This document shows positions 1 to 11,800 of a stretch of 64,000 nt of DNA, piece by piece (the stretch's first letter is position 1; each line of letters opens with the position of its first letter). A model generated the notes under the pieces. That model did no database searches, had not been told where the DNA came from, and saw only the letters and a program-made list of their open reading frames with translations. Where the stretch lies: NCBI GenBank assembly GCA_026018925.1, contig JAKSZU010000016.1, positions 34,770,877 through 34,834,876 on the forward strand, given 5' to 3'. The position numbers and the translations under genes were made by a program. This stretch comes from Tupaia tana. Taxonomy: Eukaryota; Chordata; Mammalia; Scandentia; Tupaiidae.

Positions 1-404
1 GGGTGAGAAGGCAAAAATGTATAATTACACTTTGAGATGAATGAAAATGAAGACCAACATATGAAATTTATAGGATTTTAGCTAAAGCAGTACTGTAAGG
101 AAATCTATAGCTGAACATCTATATTAAAAAAGAAAGAAGAGCTCAAATAAAAACACTGGAAAAAGAAGAGCAAACTAAACCTAAATAAAACAGAGGGTAA
201 ACAATAATAATAAAGATTAGAGCAGAAAATAATGAAATAGAGAATAGGAAAACAACACCAAAAGTTGGTTTTTGAAAAGATCAACAAAATGGACATTTAG
301 ATAAGTTGACCAAGAAAAAAAGAAATGACTCAAATTATTAAAATCTAGAATGAAAAGGGGCCATTACCATGGATCATAAGGGAATACTATGAACCATAGT
401 CTGT

Positions 405-495
405 TAGTCCACTGTGGTTGCCATGCGGACTGTCACAAACTGGATGACTTTAAAGAAAAGAATTTTTTCCCTTACAGTTCTGGAGGTTCCTCCAA
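405..495 (+). mobile_element. Short MaLR-like LTR fragment
   Basis: CACAAACTGGATGACTTTAA followed by TTACAGTTCTGGAGG resembles a common mammalian LTR-type repeat (typical form: cacaaactggg...cacagttctggagg). It is too short to name. Confidence 0.35.
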
Positions 496-496
496 A

Positions 497-650
497 GGGA
501 GAGATGGAAGAGAAGGGACTGCGGTGTGGCCATACCTCCTGGGAGGTGCTGTCTCACTTTCTCTTTCTTTCTCTCTCCCCCACAATCTCTCGCTCTCTGG
601 TAAGTGTAAGCACTCTGTGGCAAGCAAACAACAAACAAACAAAAGAATGT
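497..650 (+). mobile_element. tRNA-derived SINE, 3' half only
   Basis: It contains the SINE body landmarks: GGAAGAGAAGGGACTGCGG, a short C/G hairpin (CCTCCTGGGAGG), a TC-rich run, and a decayed end followed by (CAAA)n. The tRNA head is missing. Confidence 0.65.
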
Positions 651-1697
651 AGACATAGAAATCCTTGACAGAATACTAGCAAACTGAACTGAGCAGCATC
701 TAAAAGGGGCTATATACCCTGATCAAGTGGTTTATTCCAGGATTGCAAGGAGGCTTCACGTAAGAAAAACAATTTTTGGAATACACTATTTGGAAAGAAG
801 TAAGTGGAAAAATCTCAAACAATCATTGTAGCAGATACAGAAAAAGCATTTGGGAAAATTCAACATCCTTCATGATAAAAACACTCAACAAATGGAATGG
901 AAAGGAACTTCCTCAACATGGTGGAAAGAATCTATAAAAAACCCACAGCTAACATCATCCTCAAAGGTGGAAGATTGAACTATTTGGGACAGGACAAGGA
1001 TGCCTGCTCTCACCACAACTGTTCAACGTTGTACTGCAAGTCCTAGCCAAAGCAATTAAGAAATACAAGGAAATAAAAATACTCCAGATTGAAAGGAAGA
1101 AAGAAAACCCTCTATTCACCTATGGCATGATCTTATACATAGAAAATCCTGAGAAATCCACAACAATTAAGTAATTAAAACACGGTCCCTACTTTCAAAG
1201 TACTCCCAGGAGAGGAGGGAGACACTAAATACTGTAACACCAATGTGTGTATGTGAGTATTATGGAGCAGTGTGTCCCAGAGATGTTTCATCTGGATCCA
1301 TGTGGAGGATGTAAGCTTGTAAACAGGAGACTGCAGAGTGGATGATTGAGGGTGGAGAGGAGTTGGGCATTTCAGATAGAGAGGATAGTTGCAGAGGCAC
1401 AGGTGTGAACTGCAGGGGGCAGTGAGGAGCTACAGAGCGAGGTTTATGTGAGGACAGTGGTGGGAGGCGGGGTTATTGGAGGCGATCGAGGTTCACATGA
1501 CTGAGACTGTCAAGGAGTTTGGACTCCAACCTCCAGGCACTGGGCATAGCTTGGGATTTTCATAGGAATGTTAGGGCCAACAACGTGATTGCACACAGTG
1601 CCTTGGCTGTCGTCAAGGGGTCCTGGAGTCTTATGTGTGTTCATTTGTCATCCATGGACGTGGCAGGGTTTTAGAATGACATCTGTTTCCTTTCCAG

Positions 1698-1885
1698 GTT
1701 TCTGGGTGGAGCGGACTCCAGTGCATGAGGCAGCCCAGCGGGGTGAGAGCCTGCAGCTGCAGCAGCTGATCGAGAGCGGCGCCTGTGTCAACCAGGTCAC
1801 AGTGGACTCCATCACACCCCTGCACGCGGCCAGTCTGCAGGGCCAGGCGAAGTGTGTACAGCTGCTGCTGGCAGCTGGGGCCCAG
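1698..1885 (+). CDS. ASB13: ASB13 exon 2 (ankyrin repeats 1-2)
   Basis: The exon follows a pyrimidine tract and AG at 1696-1697, and its first two bases complete a glycine codon begun in exon 1. It encodes about residues 15-77, starting at FWVERTPVHEAAQRGE. It contains two ankyrin signatures, TPVHEAA and TPLHAAS, each followed by a helix-loop (LLLAAGAQ at the end). The donor is CAG/GTGATT at 1886, and the exon ends in phase 0. The open frame continues to a stop at 1910-1912 in the intron, so failure to splice would truncate the protein. Confidence 0.95.
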
Positions 1886-4800
1886 GTGATTGGCTTCAGG
1901 ATTGACCCCTGAGCCGCTGCAGCTGTGGGAATGGAAGGGCAAAGACCCAGGAGAACTCCAGAGGGAGGAAAGGAATTGGTTGGGGACGAGCCTCCTATGA
2001 TATACAAACACACGGACAGAGATTTCTGAGGGAAATGGGAGGGAAAAGTGGAATGAGACCAGAGCAGGATTTGCTGGAGGACTGGGAAGGAGGGAGGTGG
2101 TATGGTGTCCGCACGTTGAGAACCAGGAAGCTGGCTGGGTAGTGCTTGGGTCCTGGCTACATGTAAGGAGGGGTTGGTGGCCAAGAAGGCAGTTTTTTGT
2201 TTGTGTTTTTTTAAAATTTGCCAGAGAGAGAGAGACAAGGAGAGGGAGAGGGAGAAAATACTCCCCCTATAGGGCGTGATCATGCCACAATCCCTTCTCC
2301 ATTTCTTTATTCTGTTGGGATTTAGGGCACACATGCACATGTGGCCAGTGTGTTTTTCAAGCTCCAAGGGCTGTGATTTGAACCATGTGGTTAGCTATTT
2401 GGGCTCTGGCTTCTTAACCACTAGACTAGGGACAGGCCCAGTAAGGCAATTTAGCAAAATGGTAGGAGTGGGCAGGGCTGGCAGGCTAGCTACACCCTAG
2501 ACACAGGCTCTCTGGGAGGGTAGTTGACCGGGACTCTAAGCTGCTGCTCAGGCCCAAAGAGCAGGGGTCTCTGGGATGACTAAATGGGAGGCTGGCAAAC
2601 TGGATCACTGGGAGAAAGTAAGAACAAAACCAAAATTTTAATTTGCTGCTTTCTTTAGTGTAAATACCCACAGTATGGCTGCTTTAAGCTGCTGGTGGTC
2701 TATGGAAGCAGAATTCCTGGCTGTGTGGCAGCCAGCTCTAGCGAGCTGGCCCCACACGGTACCAAATGACCTGTAAGGAATGCAGGGCTCTGGTGTCAAA
2801 GTTCAAGGGGTGGGTAGGTGTGAAGATGGTGTGGTGTTTAATGTTTCCAAAGCTTGGAATGGAACAAGGTTCAGCATGTACCCAAATAGAAGCTGAATTT
2901 GGACAAATTCTAAGTACAGTTTGCCAATCTGGGGAGTTGACTTTTTCCTGGCCCATGATTTTCTCACTGGGTGAGACATGGCAGGCAGTCTGAGACTTGA
3001 GTTAAACCCATTTTATACGCTGCCTCCCCCAGCTGGCAACCTAAGGCTTTCATTTCCTGCTCAGTACTTATGAAATGTTCAGATGTTAAGGCCAAGCTTA
3101 ATCCTGTCTGAAAAGACGAGAACCCCAACTCCTAAGTAACTTCCACACTTAGGAAGCTGATGGGCACCCCCAACCATGTCTTTCCCTTTGAACTCCCTTG
3201 CCTAGCTCAGTGCCTTAGCACATAATAGCAAACTAATGATTCCTTTTTTTTTTTTTTTTTTAGGAATTATTTATTTAACTTTCTTTCAACTTGACCAGAG
3301 AGGGACAGAGCAAGAGAGAAAAAGGGCAAGTGAGAAAACAAGCAGCTAGGTCCGGGACTCGACCTGCAGTTGGCCATATGGGAGTTCGGCGCCCTTCACC
3401 ACCATGCCATCTGCCGGCCCCACAAACTAGTGATTCTGAGAAGTGTCTTTGCAAAGATGTATCTGCATCAGGGTGAGAAAGCGAGTTGCACGGTGCCTCC
3501 CCTTCCTTTGACACTTGTCTCTTCTCCCATGAGGTGGATGCCCGCAACATTGATGGCAGCACCCCTCTCTGTGACGCCTGCGCCTCGGGCAGCATTGAGT
3601 GTGTGAAGCTCCTGCTATCCTATGGAGCGAAGGTTAACCCCCCCCTGTACACCGCATCCCCCCTACATGAGGCCTGCATGAGTGGTGAGTTGGTGAGTGG
3701 CTGGGCTGGCCCAGCTGGGTGGGCTTCAGAAGGTTCCTGCTTTCTAGGATGAGTATAATAGGTGACAGTCAATTCTATGATAGGATTCTGGCCCACTCCT
3801 ACCATTTTGCTAAATTGCCTTACTGGGCCTGTCCCTAGTCTAGTGGTTAAGAAGCCAGAGCCCAAATAGCTGAGTTTCCTGGTGCTGGTGGTGGTAGCTT
3901 TGGAGATCAGTCAGACCTCTAGTGCTCCCTCAGTCCCTTCTATAGTTTGCCCTGCAGCCTCCTGATCTCTCTGACAGAGGATTCTGAGGTTGAGGCCAGG
4001 GGCTGGTCTGGGGCATGCTCTGACTGGTACTCTCAGAGGATGAGGCTGGCCTTGGGGTGCCAGGGAGCAGCTGGGACTTTACCTGTTCTCAAAGAATGGA
4101 CAGAGCACAAGGAAAATGGCTTATCCAATCTTTCTGAATCAGAAACTTCTAGTGGAGGAGCAACAGCAGGTAGTACTACTTAGACTAGCTCATGTTTAAT
4201 CAATAGACTTGGGAGTTTGGATTTTACCCTTTTGAGCAAAGGCTGCAAATTGTAGCCTTATCTTGATGAGCCAACATGATATTTGATTCTCTTTGGGTTT
4301 GTTTTGCTGGGGTGTAGGGTGTGGGGTCCCTTCCAGGCACCAGGTGGGAACACAAATCCCTGGTACTTCCTCCTAATTTCAGCTGATAGGTTATCATTTG
4401 ACTGACCCCTGCAAGCCATGGGGATGCCTGCAGGGAGGTTTTGCAGGTTTTTGAGCAGATGTGGAATGATGAAAACAAATTTTTGGAGAACTTAGTGACC
4501 ATCTGTGTAGATGGACTGAAAGGGTGGTAGTGGTCAGGGGAGTTCTGGAAGGAGGGCGGTGTGTAAGGGCCCTCAGAACAATCCAGGTGCAAAGCACTCA
4601 GAGCCCAAAGTAGGATGGTGGTGTGGGGGTCCAAGAAAAAACAAAACCAAAAACAGCCCTTCAGGTTTGAGCCAGAAGCAGTTGCCATAGGTTGAAAGAG
4701 ATTGGACTGGGAGCAGGGACCCCAGAAAGAAGGGGGAAGGGGACTGTACTGGTTGAGATGCCCAGATGAGAATGGCCACATGGTGGTAGGTGTGGTGCTG

Positions 4801-6241
4801 CGTCTCAGGGCTAGAGGTGGAAGTTGGGGAGCTATCCACAGTGGAAAGGTAATTAGGCTATCTGAGAGGGTAGGACCTGGGACAGAATGTGCTGAGAAAG
4901 GACAGCTGAAGTCACTGAGCCTGATCCAAACCTGAATGAAAAACACAGTAGGAGGAGCCAGGAAAGAGACTCGAGGGTGACCTGTGGTAAGAAAGTCAGA
5001 AGGAGATCACCCAGGAGGCTGGCCCAGGTGCCAGGTGCCCAGTGTCGATATCAGTCACTCCCTGGACCCAGCACAGGAGATACCTCTGAAGTGGGAGCAG
5101 TAAGAAGGGGCTTCTCAGGCTGTTTAGAGGTTTACAGGTGCTATTTCCAACCTGACCTCTGAGCAAGAGGGTGACTGTACCAGGCAGTCCTTCGAAGAGA
5201 GCCATTTCTTTGCTTCCTGCAGGCCATGTGGGGTTGTAAACTGTTCCTTAGTTCAAAATACAGGCTTGGTTTCCCTCTCTCTCCTGTAGCCAAGCACAAC
5301 TGGCCTGTTCCAGCTGCGTTTCTATCATGCCTATTATTTCCAGTGTAAATATTTATGGACATTTTCTATCCTTTTCTGTCTGCTTTAAGGGAGCTCCGAA
5401 TGCGTGAGGCTTCTCATTGATGTTGGGGCCAATCTGGAAGCACATGATTGCCACTTTGGGACCCCTCTGCACGTCGCCTGTGCACGGGAGCATCTGGATT
5501 GTGTCAAAGTGCTGCTCAAAGCAGGTGTGTGGGCATTTACCTATGCTGGTACTTACCTATGTGGGTGTTTATCTGCATTGGCATTTACTTGAGCAGTGCC
5601 CCACAGAGAGCTGGGTGGTGGAGGCAGACAGACCAGATTTTGGAGGTGGCTCTCCCACTTGCCAGCTGAGACTTTGGGCGTCAGTTTCCGCATCAGTAAA
5701 TCTGCAAAAATAAAGCCTATGTTGTAAGGCTTTGATGAGGATTCATAGTAGTTTCCTACAGTCCTGTTGCATAGGAGGTGCTCAACAAATGCTCTGGAGT
5801 GTTTTTAGAGGACATATACGTCACTTCTGTCATACCAGCCTGGAAAGCTGCTGGCTGAATCCAAGAGAGATGGGGACACAATGGGAAATGGAGTTGGCTG
5901 TGTTCAGGAAAACAGAGCATTTGGAATCCAGGTCATTTCAAGTGATGGGAAAAGGCTCAAGATAGAGAGATTCCCGAGGTGGACAAAAAACAAAACCCTA
6001 CCCCCAAACACCCAACTAACTGAGGATTAGAGTCAGGACCTGTCTACACCACAAGTTTTAAAATGTAGCCAAAGTTGCTATTGGCAAAGGTTTTTATTAT
6101 GAACCCAGCCTAAATATTTTCTTGAGGGAAATATTTTCCTGAGACAGCCATTTTATCCATTCTGGGTGTAGCTTAGGATAAAAAACAAAATTATGAATTC
6201 CTCCCAGATATATGACATTTTCTTTCTTTCTCTCTTTCTTT

Positions 6242-6297
<56 letters not shown>

Positions 6298-6337
6298 TCC
6301 TTCCTTCCTTCCTTCCTTCCTTCCTTCCTTCCTTCCT

Positions 6338-6373
<36 letters not shown>

Positions 6374-7131
6374 TTTTTTGAGAGATTTTTTGCTATAAGG
6401 CGTGTGTGCTCACTGGAGAGACAGAAAGTGAGAAATCACCCCTAGGGGAGATGGCAATGCTGCAGGCCCTTCTCCTCCATTCTCCTCTTGGGGTTTTTGG
6501 GCATACACATACACATGCCAAATGTGAGTTTTTTTTTTTTTTTTTTTTTTGGAGAGGTTTTTCGCTATAGGGCGCGTGCGCTCGCCAGACAGACAGAGAG
6601 AGACATAGAGACAGAAAGCGAGAAATCACCCCCCAGGGGGGATGGTCTCCCTTCTCCTCCATTCTCCTCTCGGGATCTTGGGCACGCACGCACACGCGCC
6701 CGGCGTGAGTTTTAAGCCACCGGGTCCGGGACGCGAACCGCGGTCGACTACGTGGGAGTCCAGCGACATAGCCATTACGCTAACTGCTGGTTCCTCCCAA
6801 TGTGAGTTTTAAGCTGTCAGGTCTGGGGCTTGAACCATGGTTGACTTCGTGCAAATTCAGTGACATAGCCATTATGCCAACTGCTGGTTCCAGATATATG
6901 TCATTATCTGTGAATAAGTTTTACTTTAATGTGCCATTTTTAGATTTTTTTTGGTGAAAAGATTCATTTTTTGTAAAGTCGGTTCTTGGGCTATTTTAAA
7001 TTTTCTTACAATGATAAAATATCTGGATTAGAAGCAGTTCCAAGTCTTCCAGTAAGTCACTCATCTGATGGCTGCATTTATTTCTTCTTTTGTTTCTGTT
7101 TTAAATACTTTTGCCTGAGGGTACATGTGCT

Positions 7132-7165
<34 letters not shown>

Positions 7166-8817
7166 CACCCTCCCATGGGAAATGTTCATGCTGCAATCCC
7201 TTCTTCATTTCTCCTTTCAGGATTTTGGGCATGCATACACACATGCCTGACATATTTCTCAAGCTGGGCTGGGACCTGTACCACACAATCAGCCATGTGT
7301 GATCCAGCTGCCTTAACCACCAAGGCACCGCTGCCCCCGATGGCTGCGTCCATGTCTAGCAATGTAGGGCAGTATTGTTGCTATGGAGCTTTTTGAGCTC
7401 AATACACATGAGCTCCATTTTCCCTTTACTTCTTTTCTGTGTGGCGGTAGGGGAACGGATCAACCCAGTTTCAATGCAAATACTTAGCATCAGGACCTTT
7501 TATTAATTGTGACTCATTCGCAAGTAGCAGGAAACCAGTTACAACCAGAAAAGTAACAAAGGCAGTTTCTTGGTTTGGGCAATGTAAAAGATGGGAAGTG
7601 GAGCAGTTTAGGGGTCTGTTTGACCTAGGGGGTCTAGCAGTGGCATGGTGGTCTCCATTTCTTTGAATTTAGTAGTCCTGTGTTCTTTGGCGTTAGCTTT
7701 ATTGTAAACTTCACTTTCCTGATAGTGATCAAATAGCTGCAGCAGACTGAGGCTTAAAATCTCAACACTTCACCTTTTTTTAAAAAAATAATTATTAATT
7801 TAATTTTATTTATCATTATTATTATGTTTTAGCTTATTATAGGGCACATGTACTCACCAGAGAGAGAAAGAAAGGGAAAGAGAAAGCAAGCCACCAGGTC
7901 TAGGACTTGAACCACAGTAGGCCATTCAGTGCCTTAACCACCACACCACCCGCTGACCCCCAATACTTTCTACAAGTATCCTGGTGACTTTTTCAAAATA
8001 GCGATTAGTCCCCTTGCCCACACATCCCCTGCTATGTTCTATTGGTCCAAACTAGGTCCTATGTCCAAACCTGGGTTGGACTTTGCCAAATTCTGATGGG
8101 TTTAAGCCTAGGTTATTTGGACCAGTTATATGGTAGTAAGAGAGGAATTGGATCAAACAGGGCCTACACCTCGAGCTGAAGTTAGGTCATTTTCTCGCTC
8201 ACTCCAGTACACTGATCCCACATTGCAAAGTGGTAGCACAGTGGGAAGAATTAGAGATGAAGTGGGAGGCAGCCACCATGTCTGTGATGCCCAAGAGCTT
8301 TCACAAAGGGTTTCTATGTACATGAGAATAAAAGACGGATAGAACTTTCTTGGGGAAGTCTCCCTGCTGTGATTATCACCACCGCTAGCTCTATGCTAGT
8401 GGATATTGTCTGGCTGTCAGCTCTGTACGTGATCCTCAATGGCCATTCTAATCCTTTAGATACCCCTTGTTAGATCAAAAGGGTTGTCTTTTCTTTTTCC
8501 CCTTTTCTTAGAAAGTGTTATATTTTTTCATTGTGGAAAATTCCAAACATACGGAGAAATAGAGAGAAGTACGATCCCTACATACTCATGTTTTTTTCAA
8601 GGTTATGCCTAATCAGTAATACTAAGCACACGTTTTTTCTCTTCCTCTTTCTTTCTTCCTTCCTTCTTTCTTTTTTCTTCCTTCCTTTCTCTCTTTCTCC
8701 CTTTCCTTTTCTTTCTTCTCTGCTTTTTTTCTTTCTTCTGTTTTTTTCTCCTTCTTTCCTTCCTTCCTTCCTTCCTTCCTTCCTTCCTTCCTTCCTTCCT
8801 TTTCTTATTTCTTTCCC

Positions 8818-8873
<56 letters not shown>

Positions 8874-11800
8874 TTTTTTGTAGTAGTGATTCTACAAGGT
8901 CAGATCCCTTGGGAAACCTCAGGAAAGCCATGGATCTTGTCTCTAGAAAATATGCATGCAGGCACTTTTGCATGTGATCTCAGAGAGGGACCAGGCCCTG
9001 CCTGAGATGCCAAGTTGTGGAGTGGCCATGTCGTACCTTGTGGGATGGACACAGAGACAGTTTTTCTTTTTGTTCTCTTGTAGGCAGTGAGGCCCAAGTT
9101 AAGGAACTCCTTTATTTGCAAAGGAGGAGGACTGTGGAGGGTGAAAGCATGTTATTATGGTGGAGTCATTTTTAATCTGATCACCGATAGTAACTATCTC
9201 ACCGTGCTGGAGTGTTCAGAAGTAGCTGACTGAGGATTGTCCTGCTTCTACCTCTCAACACTGTCATTAGTGCAGGTTTTTTTTTTTTTTTTTTTTGAGA
9301 GGTTTTTGCAATAGGGCGTGTGCGCTTGCCAGACAGAGAGAGACAGAGAGACAGAAAGTGAGAAATCACCCCCCAGGGGGGATGGCCACGCCGCAATCCC
9401 TTCTCCTCCATTCTCCTCTCGGGATCTTGGGCATGCACGCACACGTGCCTGGCGTGAGTTTTAAGCCACTGGGTCTGGGACTCGAACCGCGGTTGACTAT
9501 GTGGGAGTCCAGTGACATAGCCATTACGCTAACTGCTGGTCCCAAGTGCAGGTTTTTTTTTTTTTTTGCTAAAGGGTGTGCACGTTTGCCAAAGAGAGGG
9601 AGAGAGGGAAAGTGAGGAAACAACCCTCTATAGAGGGGGGGGGGTCATTCCCTAGTCTCTTCTCCTTCATTTTTTCTTTTGAGATTTTGGGCATCTATGC
9701 ACATGCACTCAGTGTGTTTTTTGAGCTGCTGAGTCCAGGACTTGAATCAAGCAGTCAGCCATGTGGGATCTAGCTGCCTCATTTACCATGCCACAGACTG
9801 GCCCAAAGTTCAGAGTTTTTATAGTTGGGTGGTGGTGGTCATTTTGGCTTATTTTTGCTTCCCTCCTCTCTCTGTCAAACTTCTCAGTTCAAGGCATATT
9901 ACCATTGTCACTGCCTTCTTCTCTTCCTTCCTCCCAACTGCCCTTCCTTCCAACTTCCTGTCCAATTGCCTTCCTTCTAAGGTGTATCTTTATGTGTTTA
10001 TTTCTGCATTTTTGTAAAATACACATTATCATTTGAAGCATGTATTTTTCATTTTTGCCATAGGAGGTGTGCACTCACCAGAAGGAAACAGAGGGACAGA
10101 AAGAGAGGAAAAGTGAGAAATCACTCCTCAGGGCAGATGACCACACCACAGTCCCTTTTCCTCCATTCTCCTCTTGGAATTTTGGGCATGCACACACATG
10201 TCCCTGGTGTGTTTTTCAGGCTGCTGGGCCTGGGACTTGAACTACAGAATAGGCAATAAAGGATCCAGCGTCTTAACCACCATACCACCCGTTGGCCCCA
10301 AGGCATGTATTTTTTATAGGCTTAAATAACATTGGATTATACCTCTTATTCTCTTTCTTCCTTATTCACTCAGCACTATACTTTCAAGATCCACCCTGTG
10401 GCTGCATGCACACCTAGTCTGGAGCTTCTAACTGCTGCAAGGACTGCAACCTTCCTCCTTATTTCATTTTCCTTCCTTTATGCCTGATCAGATGGTACCA
10501 AATACACATGCAGAAAAGATCCATTGTGTGACTTGGGGAGGCCATCTCTTTGAAGAGTCCCCTGCCCAGACCCTTGTCTTTGAAGCAGCCATAGCAAACA
10601 GCACTGAAAGAAGGATGGTTTTTGCAAATTGTATTTTTAATTAAAATCTTTATTTTTTAATGCATTGGAAAATGCCACATTTAGCTACGAATTTCTTGTA
10701 CCTTTCTGATGATTTACTATTATCTCAGAAATGTGAAGAGGGCAGAGCTGAATTCACAGTTAAGAGATAATCTCTCATCAGAATTCCATGTTATTTTGAG
10801 TACATTACCTATTTTCCCTTTGCTTTCTCCTTTTGTAATTTATATTTAAGGAATTTTTTAAAAGAGATTTTTTGCTATGGGGTACGTGTGCTTGTCAGAA
10901 AGACAGACAGAAAGCAAGAAATCACCCCTCCACAACCCCCTGCAGGGGGATGATCAAGCCACAATCCCTTTTTCTCCATTCTTCTCTCAGCATTTTGGGC
11001 ACGCATGCACATGCACCTGGCATGAGTTTTAAGCCACTGGGTCTGGGACTTGAACTGTGATTGACTACATGGGAGTCCAGTGACATAACCATTATGCCAT
11101 CAGGGATATTTATTTGTTCATTAAATCAATATTTTTAAGTTTCTGTCCTGTGCCTGCACTCAGAAGTGGTATGTTCTGTTTCAGGACAGGCAGGTACACT
11201 TTAGTGGATCTGCTTGATCTTCCAGAAGTCTAAAGACCTCTGAGGGCAGACTGCTTAGCGTGGTAGAACTGAGGTCTAGGGGCCAAGTGATGGTGGTGGA
11301 AACACAACTAGACCCACATGGGAAGGTCTTGGGTTTGCTTCCCAGAGCCACCTGGTACTTGCTGGGTGTATGTGCATTCCTGTGATCCAGGGCTACCTGA
11401 GACTGGGGGTGGATTGCAGGGTGAGAATCTTGTTAAGGGTGCCTGTCGCTCTCTCTCTCATGGAAGAAAAAAAGAAATAAAGTTAACTAGAAAGAAAAAA
11501 GAGAGAACTGATGTCTAACTCAGGTTTTTTTTCTTTTTGGTTTTATTCCCAGTTGTGTCTTTATTATTGCTGCTTGCCTTTAGCTCTCTTCTCATAAGGA
11601 AAAAGAAGTAATTACTGTTTTCAGATTTTGAAAAAAATATTTTGGAAAAAACTACAGGAGAGTCTTGGTTTTGTTTTCTGAGGCCCTTCCTTCTGCGTGC
11701 TGTGCTGAATGAAGTGCAGGCCAATTTTTCTCTTGGCTCCAAGTGCTCTCCTTAGTGACCTCTGTTCCTTGCTCTGGGTCTCCAGGGGCCAATGTGAATG

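Larger units (their letters stand above)
1..1185 (+). mobile_element. LINE-1 ORF2 fragment (reverse transcriptase region), interrupted
   Basis: Sense-strand A-rich sequence matches L1 ORF2. Bases 1-385 match the part before the RT domain. Bases 660-1185 match RT palm coding sequence, including a decayed ADTEKAF-like motif near 833-853, where active L1 has a DAEKAF motif, and the LTTxLFN-type region near 1000-1030. Many stops and frameshifts are present. An LTR-like piece (about 405-495) and a SINE 3' half (about 497-650) sit in the middle. Confidence 0.75.
1..1697 (+). other. ASB13: ASB13 intron 1 (3' part)
   Basis: The window opens inside intron 1. The first 1.2 kb is LINE-1 ORF2 sequence interrupted by LTR and SINE fragments. 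From 1190 to 1697 is unique-looking intronic sequence ending in the acceptor TTTCCTTTCCAG before exon 2. No promoter or CpG island is visible. Confidence 0.8.
1886..3533 (+). other. ASB13: ASB13 intron 2
   Basis: GTGATT...GAG intron of 1.65 kb. It contains an antisense old SINE (about 2206-2437), the left arm of an 81-bp inverted duplication (2393-2473), about 770 bp without recognisable repeats, and an antisense short SINE (3242-3421) close to exon 3. Confidence 0.9.
5525..11785 (+). other. ASB13: ASB13 intron 4, SINE-rich
   Basis: GTGTGT...CAG intron of 6.26 kb. It contains eight antisense tRNA-SINEs, one sense SINE of a different type (11278-11505), a MIR (about 5620-5795) and two pyrimidine-rich microsatellites (6219-6377, 8640-8878). 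Repeat-free stretches (5800-6200, 7340-7770, 7960-8630, 8880-9270, 10300-10850, 11505-11785) show no further feature. Confidence 0.85.

Noticed and set aside
1648..2367. 239-codon minus-strand open frame over ASB13 exon 2
   Set aside because: It is the antisense shadow of exon 2 plus a SINE. Composition is dominated by translated repeat and the sense exon explains the open frame.
4224..4946. 240-codon minus-strand open frame in intron 3
   Set aside because: It is rich in Ser/Pro/Phe/Leu with no domain or motif, no splice signals and no promoter evidence. It is probably a chance frame in intronic sequence.
6193..6445. Open frames rich in Phe/Leu/Ser across 6.2-6.4 kb and again at 8.5-9.0 kb
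   Set aside because: These are translations of (TTTC)n and (CTTT)n microsatellites.
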